A model generated the notes under the pieces. That model was given only the letters and a program-made list of their open reading frames with translations, did not search any database and was not told the origin of the DNA. A program made the position numbers and the translations under genes. DNA of 64,000 bases from Planctomycetota bacterium. Its GTDB lineage: Bacteria; Planctomycetota; Phycisphaerae; Phycisphaerales; SM1A02. This document shows positions 20,579 to 30,899 of the stretch, piece by piece. Each line of letters starts with the position of its first letter. Within the stretch, counting starts at the first letter, position 1. The stretch spans positions 1 to 64,000 of the forward strand of contig JACZRS010000013.1 in NCBI GenBank assembly GCA_022574595.1, written 5' to 3'.

Positions 20579-22531
20579 CTATTTGCGTTCTTTTTGTGAA
20601 TCTTGTGTTTTAATTTGCCCTTTCTCTTTTTCTTCCTGAGCTTTCTGCTGCCGGTAAGCTTGGATACCCGGTGGGATAGGTAAAGCAACATCAATCGACA
20701 CTTGTGCTGTTACATCGCTATTTTGCAAGTCCCTTACAATCGAAGGGTAAATTGCATCATAAATTTGTATCTGATATTCAGCTGGCATGCGATTGTAGAT
20801 TACCATTCTATCAAAAAAGCCAATTGTTGGATCGGTCATAACTTGCTGACATACCGCGACCAATGTGCCTTCGAGCGTGCCTATTAAATCTGCAAGTCGA
20901 GCTGTTCCCATCTTTGTAACGAATTTATTGTAGTTTGTAGTTGTATAAAACTCTAAGACATCATCTGCAAAACGCTTAGCTTCCTTGAATATTTCAGGGC
21001 GATTACGCCCCCAACCATAAAGCACTGCGTATCTTAATGCAGCTGCAACTTCGCTAGGCGCAAGGAACGGCTGCATGTCATATTGCTCTTGCGTTTCTTG
21101 TGCAGCAAATTCTCTCATGGGCAAGCTGAATTTTGGATCTCCAAATTGACCTCGGCCATACAGACTTTTCAAGCGATCCATAAATTGCTGCGCCAGTACT
21201 GTTTCTCCGGAACGATATAATTCCCGAACAGCAGAGCTGAGAAAATTCTTATGAAAATCCATGAACAGATCCACGCCGGGACCTCTTGTTTCTTTGTGTT
21301 TGATTGATAGCGTTTCCCAATACTTGTCAATTACCCCAATCCAAGCTGGCTCGGGGTAACGACCAGGAATATCGTTTGAAAATGGATCAAAATTGATCCT
21401 GCCCCATCGAGCCAGATCCTGCATCGCTTGAATCTGTGCGCGATCATTGTTAACAACACTATACGCATCAGCTTCTGAGATAACGCGACTTCCCCCTTGC
21501 TCTGCACCTTTTAGCGCCCAATAAAGAGCGTGTGCAGAACCGTGTCGCCAATCTATAGGGCCATAATCGCGGGTATATTCGTACATAAGCTGCGGATCCA
21601 TGTTGTATTCATCAACTAATACCCGCTTTCTAATGTGAGCAAGTAGAGTTTTCCATGCGTCATGCGCATCTGGATCTTTGGCAATTTCGTCGAATATTTT
21701 AAAGAACAGATCATCGCGCAAACGCCTTTCCTTTGTACCCTTTATTAGCGCAACTGCTGATTGTTCATTAATACTAATCCACTCCCCATAAACGCGCAAC
21801 AATTTGCGATCTAACGAAAATGTAAACCGCTGATCGTATGGCGATAGCTGCGAACGAAGCCGTTCTACCAAGGCTTTTATGCCAGAGGTACGTGCTTCTG
21901 CTGCTTCCAAAGATTCCGCAGCATCTGCAATTTCCTTAATCCAGGCAATCCTATCTTCATGACCTGCGGGAGGTTGGCCTAATAGGTAGTGCCATTCTTT
22001 ACACAATTCCTTCTTGTAATAGAAATGTGCATCATCAGCTACGCCTTCAATTTTATGTGAAAACCAAAACGATAATTCGCGATGTAGTTGTAAGTCATTG
22101 GGGTTATACCGAAGCCCCTTGTTGCGCACCAGATTGATGCCCGCCATAACCCATTCCCATCGCTCCGCAGCCGTATTGTGAATAACTGAAATATTGTATG
22201 CCATATTGTGGCCATGAAAAGCCCACACCGCGGCAAATCGGGGTTGCAGCTTCGTTATCATATCAGCATCGGCCATGACATCGTAGAATAACCCCTTTTG
22301 TTTCATTAAATTTACTTTAATCCAAAGGTAGTCAACGATGATGCCGCGAACTGCCCCGATCATACTCCCTAGCACAACGAAGGGTGGTGCACTTTCAACC
22401 GCTATGTCTGTGTAGTGAAGCGTGTGCTCTTCGGATATGTCAACCAATTTGGGTAATAGACTTCCACAGACAGTGATACTGATGATGGCTATCACCAATG
22501 CAATGAATTGAATCATTCTGTCACCAAACAT
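20579..22531 (-). CDS. Membrane-anchored protein of unknown family, last gene of the SPFH/ABC operon
   Basis: 650 aa with an N-terminal membrane segment (about 6-27) and possibly a second hydrophobic stretch near 48-66. The long remainder is rich in aromatic and charged residues with helical, TPR-like character but no clear repeat consensus. The C-terminus is a charged Lys/Glu/Gln tail. No catalytic motif was found. It lies 35 bases after the ABC permease on the same strand, so it is probably a partner of that transporter. Likely a lineage-specific planctomycete protein. Confidence 0.8.
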   Translation of the reverse strand: MFGDRMIQFIALVIAIISITVCGSLLPKLVDISEEHTLHYTDIAVESAPPFVVLGSMIGAVRGIIVDYLWIKVNLMKQKGLFYDVMADADMITKLQPRFAAVWAFHGHNMAYNISVIHNTAAERWEWVMAGINLVRNKGLRYNPNDLQLHRELSFWFSHKIEGVADDAHFYYKKELCKEWHYLLGQPPAGHEDRIAWIKEIADAAESLEAAEARTSGIKALVERLRSQLSPYDQRFTFSLDRKLLRVYGEWISINEQSAVALIKGTKERRLRDDLFFKIFDEIAKDPDAHDAWKTLLAHIRKRVLVDEYNMDPQLMYEYTRDYGPIDWRHGSAHALYWALKGAEQGGSRVISEADAYSVVNNDRAQIQAMQDLARWGRINFDPFSNDIPGRYPEPAWIGVIDKYWETLSIKHKETRGPGVDLFMDFHKNFLSSAVRELYRSGETVLAQQFMDRLKSLYGRGQFGDPKFSLPMREFAAQETQEQYDMQPFLAPSEVAAALRYAVLYGWGRNRPEIFKEAKRFADDVLEFYTTTNYNKFVTKMGTARLADLIGTLEGTLVAVCQQVMTDPTIGFFDRMVIYNRMPAEYQIQIYDAIYPSIVRDLQNSDVTAQVSIDVALPIPPGIQAYRQQKAQEEKEKGQIKTQDSQKERK

Positions 22532-22566
22532 AATTTATCCTCCTTAAAAGAATAAATAACATCCAA

Positions 22567-24660
22567 TCATCCATGCCCACTGTAAATGGCTAGTTGGCGT
22601 GTTCGTAATACAAGGTAGCCAAATAGCATGGCAATTCCCGACCAGACTATTCCCAGCCAGAAGATGCCACTGGCAAGACTACTCCAAAGGATAGCGCGTC
22701 CCTCAACAAGTGATCCTGCGGGATCATGCGCGCTAAATTGCCTTAGCAAGAATTCAACGCTCTGTGCAATAGCTCGTATTACCGTCTTAAAGGCCCATAC
22801 TATCACCATCCCAATATCTGACCAATCCATTTGGCTAAGTTCGCGTGGATAATAATAATTGATCGATTCAGCAAGATATGAACCCATCGAGCCGGCAATA
22901 AATATTGTGAAGCACATCAGACAAGCTACAGGGAAATTAAGCAGCGATGCACAAGCAAGTCCTAGCATGCTTAAGAATGCCAATTTCACCCAGGTAAACA
23001 TTACAGATCGAACAAAGTTGCCCTCAAATGATCCAACTTTATAAAGCAGCTCAAAGTCTTCAGCATCGAAATTTAACGAGCCTCTACCTCTTTGTTCCTT
23101 TGAGGTTTCATACAGATTGACAACTGTTACGCGCAACGTTCCATTTGCGTCAATCAATGGCGTGCCATCAGCAAGTGTGACCGGAATAGTTAGAACATGC
23201 GGAACGGTGGGTATATATTCCTTAAAGATAGCGGCTTGTACATGATCATTAAAAACAAATGCAACAGGAAATTTTTCATGCTCATCATCGCGGAGAATAT
23301 GAAAGCGGTATCTCAAAGAAAATGCTGTTTGTAGATTCTTGGCTTCATTTAAGCCTGTAAATATATATGTTTGTTGATTTGGGCCTGGACTTCCTTCACC
23401 AGCAGGAGGCACGTTCCGCTGAAAAATAAGATAGTCTTCCTGAATTTGTTTAGCAAGTTTAACTCTGCGCGAATTGGGAATATCCTTCATTCTAGAGAGA
23501 TCTGGATCACGCTCGATTAATTGTTTTACACGATCTCTAAGTTCACCTCCGCTTAATGTTATATAGTCGGGTAATTTCCCTATGCGCGCAGTTAAAATTT
23601 CGTGATCGACTGCAATGCGATCATCAACCCCAGCTTGTCCCTGAACAACTGGAAGTTGCCTGAGATACTGAATATAACTGAATATCGACACACCTGAGAC
23701 GATGAGTAAGATGAGATTCACACTCATCACGCCGAGCCATTTCCCAATGAGGTAGTTCATTTTATTTAAGGGCTTGGTCATCAGATGCCAAATTTGACGA
23801 TCCCTTATTTCAAATGCCACGGTTGCGCAAGATAGAAAAAGCGTCATGCATGCGGCCAGTACATAAGTAAGTGTAAGGCTTCGACTAATAAATGTTTGCA
23901 ACCTGAACCGAAGAGGCGTATCAGGATCAAGCCACATCGGAAGCATAGGCAGTAATATGAGCAACAAAATAACAAACACAAGTGAGATTCTGCTGCGTGT
24001 TGCTTCTTTAATAATCGTGTGCGCAACTGCGAACACTTGATATGGGCCCGAGAAAATAATCAACATAACCCGCGAAAGCAGTACGAATGTAAAAGTTAAT
24101 AGGCCCATCCCCGCAAAAGCGAGCATTGCTGCCTCATTACCAAACATCCAGCAAATACTCACAGGTATTGCTGTCCCTAGTAACGTTAAGAGAAACGGTA
24201 TTAGAATCCCCATCCATACAATCAGCATCAGCCAGGCGATGGTAATTAACCCAAGCATCCATGTGGTGCTTGGGCTTTTAAGCAGAAATTCTGGCAGCCA
24301 TGTCGTTTGTTGATCCGAAACAAGGAAGTCCGCCAAGCTCATTGGATTCCTAATATTGCCGGCTTCATCAAAGACTCGGGCTTTGTTATCCAAAATAATT
24401 TGACCACCATACGTTCGGCCATTAACCGTGATCGTTCCTATTTCATTGAGCGAAAGCGCATAGAAATCTCCATTTATCAAATTCTGATCACGCAGGGCGC
24501 TTTCGATTGCAAGACGCTGCGAATTTATGCTGGAGCTTTTAACTAATAATGCGCCAAATAATCCACTACCTGTAAGAAGTATCACTATAGAGACAGCGAT
24601 GCGAAACGAGAATTTGCGTTGAAGAAGGTCAAGCCGACGATATAGCTCTAGAAATAACAT
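22567..24660 (-). CDS. ABC-2 type transporter permease, large
   Basis: 697 aa. One membrane segment at about 20-40 is followed by an extracytoplasmic loop, then a multi-helix block (about 130-330). A large soluble domain (about 330-560) comes next, and a final set of hydrophobic helices ends the protein. This is the shape of ABC-2 permeases with an inserted periplasmic domain. It starts 14 bases after the ATPase gene, which marks it as the membrane half of the same transporter. The substrate is unknown. Confidence 0.82.
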   Translation of the reverse strand: MLFLELYRRLDLLQRKFSFRIAVSIVILLTGSGLFGALLVKSSSINSQRLAIESALRDQNLINGDFYALSLNEIGTITVNGRTYGGQIILDNKARVFDEAGNIRNPMSLADFLVSDQQTTWLPEFLLKSPSTTWMLGLITIAWLMLIVWMGILIPFLLTLLGTAIPVSICWMFGNEAAMLAFAGMGLLTFTFVLLSRVMLIIFSGPYQVFAVAHTIIKEATRSRISLVFVILLLILLPMLPMWLDPDTPLRFRLQTFISRSLTLTYVLAACMTLFLSCATVAFEIRDRQIWHLMTKPLNKMNYLIGKWLGVMSVNLILLIVSGVSIFSYIQYLRQLPVVQGQAGVDDRIAVDHEILTARIGKLPDYITLSGGELRDRVKQLIERDPDLSRMKDIPNSRRVKLAKQIQEDYLIFQRNVPPAGEGSPGPNQQTYIFTGLNEAKNLQTAFSLRYRFHILRDDEHEKFPVAFVFNDHVQAAIFKEYIPTVPHVLTIPVTLADGTPLIDANGTLRVTVVNLYETSKEQRGRGSLNFDAEDFELLYKVGSFEGNFVRSVMFTWVKLAFLSMLGLACASLLNFPVACLMCFTIFIAGSMGSYLAESINYYYPRELSQMDWSDIGMVIVWAFKTVIRAIAQSVEFLLRQFSAHDPAGSLVEGRAILWSSLASGIFWLGIVWSGIAMLFGYLVLRTRQLAIYSGHG

Positions 24661-24674
24661 GAGTCTAATTGGTA

Positions 24675-25898
24675 TTACGTGTCGTCTTTGCTAACTTGTT
24701 CAGAAGAATCATCAGCATTTGCATCACCGAGCAGTGAATCAATTACCGAGGCATCAACGTCTTGCGGCGGCTTGGGTGCTTCGACACGAATAGGAGTTGC
24801 TGAAGATGGTTCGGGTACATTATCGCTAAGTAACTCTGCAAGCACCTCATCACGCTGCTCTTCCTGGATTTTCGCTTGCTTATCCTCGATCTGCTCGACT
24901 TGCTTAACCAGAGCAGCATCTTCCTGATCACTAACCAGCGATTCTATGAGATCACCACCTTCAGCCTCTTCTGCTCGTAGAAACTCTGCGGTGGATCCAC
25001 CATGAACTACACCTGAAGTTGCAACTTGCTCATGCCTGGCCTGTTCAACGAGTTCCATAAAGAACTCTTCAAGCCTTTGACGTGGCGCCTTTACACTGTC
25101 AATCGCTTTACCCTCAGCTTTTTCGATGACTTGTTCAATCAAGACAATCGTTTCTGGCGCTAAGCGAGGTGTTTGAATGACTGTGCTTTGGGTGTCGGAC
25201 AATAATTCATCAACGGTTCCTTGTGCGCGAATTTTCCCACCATATAACATAACCATACGATCACAGACATCTTCAACATCACCGAGCAGGTGTGAACTTA
25301 AAAGCACAGTCTTGCCGCGCTTTCCCATTTCGATAATGAGGTCTTTAACTTGACGCGTACCGATTGGATCCAATCCTGATGTTGGTTCATCGAGGATTAG
25401 GAAATCCGGGTCATTGATTAGCGCTTGGGCGATTCCAATACGTCGAGTCATACCCTTTGAGAATTCTCCAATGGGCCTGTGCGCTACATGAGTTAATCCC
25501 AACATATCAAGCAGTTCGCCAACTCTTCGCTTGCGAGTTTTATGATCCAGTCCAAATAGTTTGCCGTAGTAGTCAAGCGTTTCTTGAGGGTTTAGAAAAC
25601 GATACAGATACGATTCTTCGGGCAAGAACCCAATACGTCTTTTTATGCTTACATCTGAGGGGGGTTTTCCAAAGACACTGATATTGCCGCGGGACTTGTG
25701 GAGCAATCCCAGAATAATCTTGATGATTGTGCTCTTGCCAGATCCGTTAGGCCCCAACAATCCAAATATCTCGTGGCTTCGAATATCAAAGGTAACGTTA
25801 TCCACCGCGTTAGCTTTAGTACGCATCCAAAAGTCTTTAAAGACCTTTGATAAGCCTTCAGCTTCAACCACTTTGTAGGACTTTTCAAGAGAAACCAT
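24675..25898 (-). CDS. ABC transporter ATP-binding protein with acidic C-terminal extension
   Basis: 407 aa. The nucleotide-binding domain (about 1-240) has Walker A GLLGPNGSGKST, signature FSKGMTRR (SKGM instead of SGGQ) and Walker B LILDEPTSGLDP, as in ABC-2 exporters. After about 250 a long tail rich in Glu, Asp, Ala and Gln follows. It is absent from typical ATPases and may contact the neighbouring proteins. It is 15 bases downstream of the third SPFH gene and directly upstream of its permease. Confidence 0.9.
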   Translation of the reverse strand: MVSLEKSYKVVEAEGLSKVFKDFWMRTKANAVDNVTFDIRSHEIFGLLGPNGSGKSTIIKIILGLLHKSRGNISVFGKPPSDVSIKRRIGFLPEESYLYRFLNPQETLDYYGKLFGLDHKTRKRRVGELLDMLGLTHVAHRPIGEFSKGMTRRIGIAQALINDPDFLILDEPTSGLDPIGTRQVKDLIIEMGKRGKTVLLSSHLLGDVEDVCDRMVMLYGGKIRAQGTVDELLSDTQSTVIQTPRLAPETIVLIEQVIEKAEGKAIDSVKAPRQRLEEFFMELVEQARHEQVATSGVVHGGSTAEFLRAEEAEGGDLIESLVSDQEDAALVKQVEQIEDKQAKIQEEQRDEVLAELLSDNVPEPSSATPIRVEAPKPPQDVDASVIDSLLGDANADDSSEQVSKDDT

Positions 25899-25913
25899 TA
25901 CATAGATACTCGT

Positions 25914-27443
25914 TTACTCATCGTCCGCAGCACGCGGGACAACTTTGCCATCTTCGTTGATTTTAAGCAAAGGTTTGGAACTATTAAGCTCATAATCATC
26001 CGCTCTTTCATAAAACTTTCCGCGACTTCCCCGCGAATCCAAAATAGTCTGGCGTGTTTTTTTATCCAAAAGTAATTTTTGGCGGATTTGTGAAATCTCT
26101 TCCAGAGTTCTTATCTTAACAAGGATCTTCCCTTTCCCAATGGGCACATAAATCATTTCAGTATCTTGTCGTCCTAATACTGTTTGATATGCTTTGAGCC
26201 ATCTCCGATCAATTGCAAATTTAGGATTATCGCGATACTCCGGAAGAATACTTTTGAATTTTCTGAGATCCGCACCCAAAGTATTTTCAATATCCGTGTC
26301 ATGCGCTCTTGCACGATCAATAACTACTTTTAAGCCTCCGCCAATATCAGAACCATCTAAATAAATATTTATCTGAGCTAAGAGTTTTGCCGCTTCTTCA
26401 TTATCAGATTGTTTATCTGCGTTTTCGTATGACTCAATCAATTGAACCAATTCATTGTATGATTGGCCAGCTGTATCGATCAAAGCAGCTACTTTTTCTT
26501 CGAGCGCACTTTGTATTGCTGCCTTGGCATTTTCACGTACAGCTGGTAGTGCGCCGTATTCCTTTGCAATTGCAAATGCAGGGCTTGCTTCGATAATAGT
26601 TACATGATCAAGCGTAATGCCAAACTTATCAAGTGCGGATTGTGCGAGTGTCTGCACCCGCATTTTAATATCTTCAGGAAAATCGATAAGCTCATCCAAG
26701 CTGCTAGCAGCCATTACATGAACAACACCGCGCCGCAATTCAAGTGCAACTACTTGTTGCGCATCTTCTTGCGAAAGAGTTCGAACGAATTTTACTGGAT
26801 CGTCTATGTCATACTTTGCGGAAATTCTTAGGTGAGCAATATCACCATCGCGAGTTATTAAGTATCCACCACTGGCTGGATCAATTGGCGAAAGAGTGGC
26901 ATTTTCAATTGCTGTTTCTCTCGTTTCTTCTGGACGAACTAGTGGCCAAAATGGTTCGACCATCACTTCTTGTAATCGTTGACTGACAAGCTTTCTCATC
27001 TGAACATCACGATCCTCAATTTCGAAAATTACAAATTCGCCTGCTGGGTATGGCCAAATTGTCCAATGTGCTCCTGGTGTTAGAGCGATTGTATTTTTAG
27101 AAGTAACAATCTTACCCCAGCGAAGCATGACCCCGCTTTCCTTTATATCAACGGTTTGAAAACCTGAGAAAATGAATAGTAAGAGTAATGCAACGATGAC
27201 AATTTGAAGTACGCGGAATGATAATTTAAGCGCATCCGTCAATGATTGATTGGCTGGATCCATGGCTTCACGCAATGCTGCTTCAGATCCAACTTCCGCC
27301 TGTACTATAAACTGTGCAGACGCGGCGCGGCGAGGAATTATTTGCTCCTCTTCTTGCCCAACATCTTCTTCAATCGGTACAGCTTGATCCTCTATGGGAT
27401 CATTATCTGACGCTGAAGGTTCTAGGTTTGTTTCATCAGCCAT
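25914..27443 (-). CDS. SPFH/Band 7 protein, HflK-like (third of three)
   Basis: 509 aa. An acidic N-terminal cytoplasmic tail (about 1-40) precedes a membrane segment at about 76-98. The SPFH domain follows (GVMLRWGKIV...TPGAHWTIWPYP), with the helical region at about 260-350 and a charged C-terminus. SPFH proteins such as HflK, HflC and flotillins form ring-like membrane assemblies that regulate proteases or microdomains. It follows the HflC-like gene by two bases. Confidence 0.87.
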   Translation of the reverse strand: MADETNLEPSASDNDPIEDQAVPIEEDVGQEEEQIIPRRAASAQFIVQAEVGSEAALREAMDPANQSLTDALKLSFRVLQIVIVALLLLFIFSGFQTVDIKESGVMLRWGKIVTSKNTIALTPGAHWTIWPYPAGEFVIFEIEDRDVQMRKLVSQRLQEVMVEPFWPLVRPEETRETAIENATLSPIDPASGGYLITRDGDIAHLRISAKYDIDDPVKFVRTLSQEDAQQVVALELRRGVVHVMAASSLDELIDFPEDIKMRVQTLAQSALDKFGITLDHVTIIEASPAFAIAKEYGALPAVRENAKAAIQSALEEKVAALIDTAGQSYNELVQLIESYENADKQSDNEEAAKLLAQINIYLDGSDIGGGLKVVIDRARAHDTDIENTLGADLRKFKSILPEYRDNPKFAIDRRWLKAYQTVLGRQDTEMIYVPIGKGKILVKIRTLEEISQIRQKLLLDKKTRQTILDSRGSRGKFYERADDYELNSSKPLLKINEDGKVVPRAADDE

Positions 27444-27445
27444 AG

Positions 27446-28441
27446 TTAATTCCCAGCTCTCTTTACAACCTTAATTTCATCACTGTTTTCAGAAGTTTCA
27501 GGTTCATATTTAGAAACTGGTTCAATGTAAGACTTGCTCGGCTTAGGAATAATCTCAGCTTCGCCCATACGCTTGAGATTTAATAGATGCCAAGGCGCAA
27601 AATCATCTGTCGAAAAGATAGTTACGTAATTACGCAAACTTTGCTCCAGAGTTTCTATCCAAAGAAGAAATGTTGCAAGCTCGACATCTTCATTCATTTC
27701 TTTAAGGTAGCCCGCAGCTTTTTCTTCAGCAGCAGCATTAATCTCCTCTGCTCTCTGTTTGCCGAACGCTAAGAGCTTAGAAACCAAAGTATCTGCTTCA
27801 GATCTAATCCCAGCAGCTTCAGAGCTGCCTTTGTCGGTTTCAGTATTGGCAAGAGTCCTAGCGCTAGCCTGCATACGATCTAATACAGCTTTAGAAGTTT
27901 TAGCAGGCAATACAATTTGACTAATTCCTAAAGATACTGCATCAATCCCCATAGGAACAACCGAACGCTTTAAGTCATTTAGAATTGCCACTTCTGCATC
28001 TGGCAAACGGCTATCGATACCAATAAGATCGCCAAACGCATAACCTTTTATCTTCTGTTCTAGTGAAGTACTAAGATTCCCTTTAATTAGATCATTTGCT
28101 TCGCGTATTGATTTAAAACTTCGGTAAAATTCTTTAACATTATCAAGATCAACTTTCCACATTAAATAAGCCCGAACCATGACCTGCTGATCATCTGCGG
28201 TAGCAACTGTCTTCAGCGGGGACTCCAATAGTTGCATTCGTGTGTCATATTTAACCACATTTTCAGCAAACAGTGGCAAACGAAAATGCAGCCCTGGTTC
28301 TGTTTGTACGCTGTCTTCGCCAATTTTCCCAAATCTAGTCTTGATTGCCACCTCATGATAACGCACTGTATAAGTTGCGCTAAACAAGACAAGCATAACT
28401 AGAAGCATTACCCCAACGACTACTGCAATAGTTTTCTTCAT
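27446..28441 (-). CDS. SPFH/Band 7 protein, HflC-like (second of three)
   Basis: 331 aa. N-terminal membrane segment (about 4-25), then a typical HflC SPFH domain: RYHEVAIKTRFGKI, EPGLHFRLPLF and TADDQQVMVRAYLMWKV. The C-terminal helical part is rich in Ala and Glu. HflC partners HflK around the FtsH protease in E. coli. No FtsH is nearby here. The gene starts one base after the first SPFH gene ends and stops two bases before the third, so the three are translated as a set. Confidence 0.9.
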   Translation of the reverse strand: MKKTIAVVVGVMLLVMLVLFSATYTVRYHEVAIKTRFGKIGEDSVQTEPGLHFRLPLFAENVVKYDTRMQLLESPLKTVATADDQQVMVRAYLMWKVDLDNVKEFYRSFKSIREANDLIKGNLSTSLEQKIKGYAFGDLIGIDSRLPDAEVAILNDLKRSVVPMGIDAVSLGISQIVLPAKTSKAVLDRMQASARTLANTETDKGSSEAAGIRSEADTLVSKLLAFGKQRAEEINAAAEEKAAGYLKEMNEDVELATFLLWIETLEQSLRNYVTIFSTDDFAPWHLLNLKRMGEAEIIPKPSKSYIEPVSKYEPETSENSDEIKVVKRAGN

Positions 28442-28442
28442 A

Positions 28443-30593
28443 TTACTGACCTTCTTCAGCCGGAGTCTGAGGACTGATATTGAATCGTGCAGGCTCTTCT
28501 TGCACTTCTATTTCCAAATTAATTCGATCTGGATCAACGCCAACGAGGAAATACTTCCTCTTTTCACCAAGCGCCTCAATGAATACACGCATAATTTCTC
28601 GCTCCATAAACAAATTCGGTGATGCGCGGTATGAATCTATGTTTCCTTTGTGGCGAAAGACTTCCGCTCGGGCATTCATCAAGGTAACCCAACTTTGCGC
28701 TTCTGCGCGTGCGATTTTCTGCGCATTTTCCCCACCCGCTTCTTCTATTAACTGCTCAACAAGAAGACGCTGCGTTCGCAAATCATTGGCGCTTACATCA
28801 TGATCTCTTTGCATTTGATCCCATTTGTTAAACTCATCAAGTATTTCATCAATTCTATCTGTATGGCCAATGATCGCATCAAGCGCTCTGGTTACAACCC
28901 CCTGCTCATTTTCAATTTCTTGCCGGCGTTGATGCTTTGCAATTGCTAAATTTTCAAAGTATGTACCTGCCCCTCCGGATGGCCTAAGCATAGGAAGATT
29001 AACTGCAACGATGAACACCCCCGTATTTAATTGATCGCAAGCTTGCTGTATTTGTAATCTTAGATCCCGGACGAGTGATGTTTCTGCACGAACAATCACT
29101 TCCTCTAATGACAATCCTGAGAGATGCTGTGTAATTTCACGCAACGCTATCGACTTAAGTGTCTTGTCGAAATGGGTTAGAGTTTCCCGTGGCCCTTGAA
29201 GCTCTGAAGAGAATTTGAGGTAATCAAGAACTCCATCAGTCTTGATTCGATATTGAAGGGTGATCTCCGCATCAACCAGTGAAAAAAGATCGCCAAGAGT
29301 GTCCGCAGCATCTTCTACATTTTCTGCGCTTTCATTATTCAGTGATACCGGCTGGGCTGCGGACGGCTCATCATCCTTTTCAATAGAAGGGCCAACAATG
29401 AATGGTTCAAGATCCTTATTCATACGAGGCTCTTTAGCCCAGTCATCAATATCCGTCGGGAAAATCTGAAACGCCGTGAGACGCAATTCGCGTATTCGAT
29501 CTACCTCAATAATGTGAGCAGATTGGATAGGCCAAGGCCATTTCCACATTATTCCAGATTGATGGACTTCATTGGCAACTATGCGTCCACCGGCGAGTTT
29601 GATTGCTTGCTGGTGTGGTTCAACTATCACCATGGTATTTAGGGCTGCAAGCGAAAACACACCAAACAGCACAAGCCACGCTGTACTCCTAAGCAGAAGT
29701 TGATAACCCCAAGAACTGGTGATGTCGAAGCCGAACTGATAGTTAACTGCTTCATTAATGGATTTAACTATCGAATCAGGCGCAGAGAGAAGACTGAGAA
29801 CTCTGGAATCAAAAGCTGGTCTTGGAACTTCATCAGCAATCCGAGGGCGGTAGAGATTCAGGATGAAGTTAAAAATGATCTCTATTGCCATTATGAACAT
29901 ACAGATTGGTATGGCATAGGCAATGAAACCAATGACTTGATCATTCTTAAAAATTCGGAAGATTATCCCCACGGCCACGGCCATCAGAACCAGTGAGTTG
30001 CCAACCATAAAGCCAGCCCCACCTCGGAGATTCTGCCATGCCTCCTGCCGTGCCATTCCCGCTACAAAGCGTGAGAAGATGAATGAGATAGTGGCGAACC
30101 CAAGACATAGTGCTGCAGCCCATCCCTTAGCTTGAGTAAGAACAAAATCGCCAACCCCAACAGGATCTTCTAGAGCATCTATAAATTTGAGTATCCTCCA
30201 TGCAGCTAAGCTAAGGTAGGCAGCCACAAGCAGGCTCACGATTGGCATCAGCCACTTATGCATGAGCTTTAGCCGACGTGAAGCAAGTTTATCGTGTTCT
30301 CTGGAAGAATCGAAAACTGAGCCAGTGCCAGCCAGCTCGGCTGCAATTTCGTCCCCTTCGAGTGATTCAAGCCTCTCTTGCGTGTGCTGATAGAAAATAA
30401 CTATCAAGCTCAGCCAAACCAGTAGGCCTCCTATGGCAAAGACACTGGCAATGTATATCACTACATCACCCGTGCCACGCCCAAAGAGGCCTATGGAAAA
30501 CACAAAAAGAGCGATAGCTATGATGGCTTGAAGAATGAAACCGAAGCCAGAAACCCTAGTGGCTTTGCGGTAAGCATGATGGTCGACTCTCAT
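28443..30593 (-). CDS. SPFH/Band 7 protein with extra multi-pass N-terminal domain (first of three)
   Basis: About 716 aa from the ATG at 30593, preceded by GAGGC; an ATG at 30659 would add 22 residues. Unlike classical HflK, the first 260 residues hold several membrane segments. A further membrane helix near 305-325 precedes the SPFH domain (VEPHQQAIKLAGGRIV...). A negatively charged insertion of about 70 residues (about 390-450) splits the SPFH domain. The helical C-terminal region follows. It heads a tightly packed six-gene operon with two more SPFH genes and an ABC exporter. Confidence 0.85.
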   Translation of the reverse strand: MRVDHHAYRKATRVSGFGFILQAIIAIALFVFSIGLFGRGTGDVVIYIASVFAIGGLLVWLSLIVIFYQHTQERLESLEGDEIAAELAGTGSVFDSSREHDKLASRRLKLMHKWLMPIVSLLVAAYLSLAAWRILKFIDALEDPVGVGDFVLTQAKGWAAALCLGFATISFIFSRFVAGMARQEAWQNLRGGAGFMVGNSLVLMAVAVGIIFRIFKNDQVIGFIAYAIPICMFIMAIEIIFNFILNLYRPRIADEVPRPAFDSRVLSLLSAPDSIVKSINEAVNYQFGFDITSSWGYQLLLRSTAWLVLFGVFSLAALNTMVIVEPHQQAIKLAGGRIVANEVHQSGIMWKWPWPIQSAHIIEVDRIRELRLTAFQIFPTDIDDWAKEPRMNKDLEPFIVGPSIEKDDEPSAAQPVSLNNESAENVEDAADTLGDLFSLVDAEITLQYRIKTDGVLDYLKFSSELQGPRETLTHFDKTLKSIALREITQHLSGLSLEEVIVRAETSLVRDLRLQIQQACDQLNTGVFIVAVNLPMLRPSGGAGTYFENLAIAKHQRRQEIENEQGVVTRALDAIIGHTDRIDEILDEFNKWDQMQRDHDVSANDLRTQRLLVEQLIEEAGGENAQKIARAEAQSWVTLMNARAEVFRHKGNIDSYRASPNLFMEREIMRVFIEALGEKRKYFLVGVDPDRINLEIEVQEEPARFNISPQTPAEEGQ

Positions 30594-30899
30594 TTTTGCC
30601 TCGACCTTGTAGTAAAAAAGACAGAAAAGAAATGCCCGAGACGCCGATCTACTCCCCACTCTCCCCCGGGCACCCGAAAAGAATCGAGCAGCATAGCGAG
30701 AATTGACGGTTTTGCAGCATGGAAGGTCGCCTGCAATGAACCTCGATCGGATGAAGTACGTACGATCGGCCTGCTGTGGTTCGTTTCTTGGAAGGAAAAA
30801 TCTTCATTTCCTCGTTGTAGGTCCGATTCCCTATCGCTGGCCTATAAGCTCTAATGGCGCTAGGCTGCCGCTTCTAGTCTCTCAGCGAAGATATTAATC

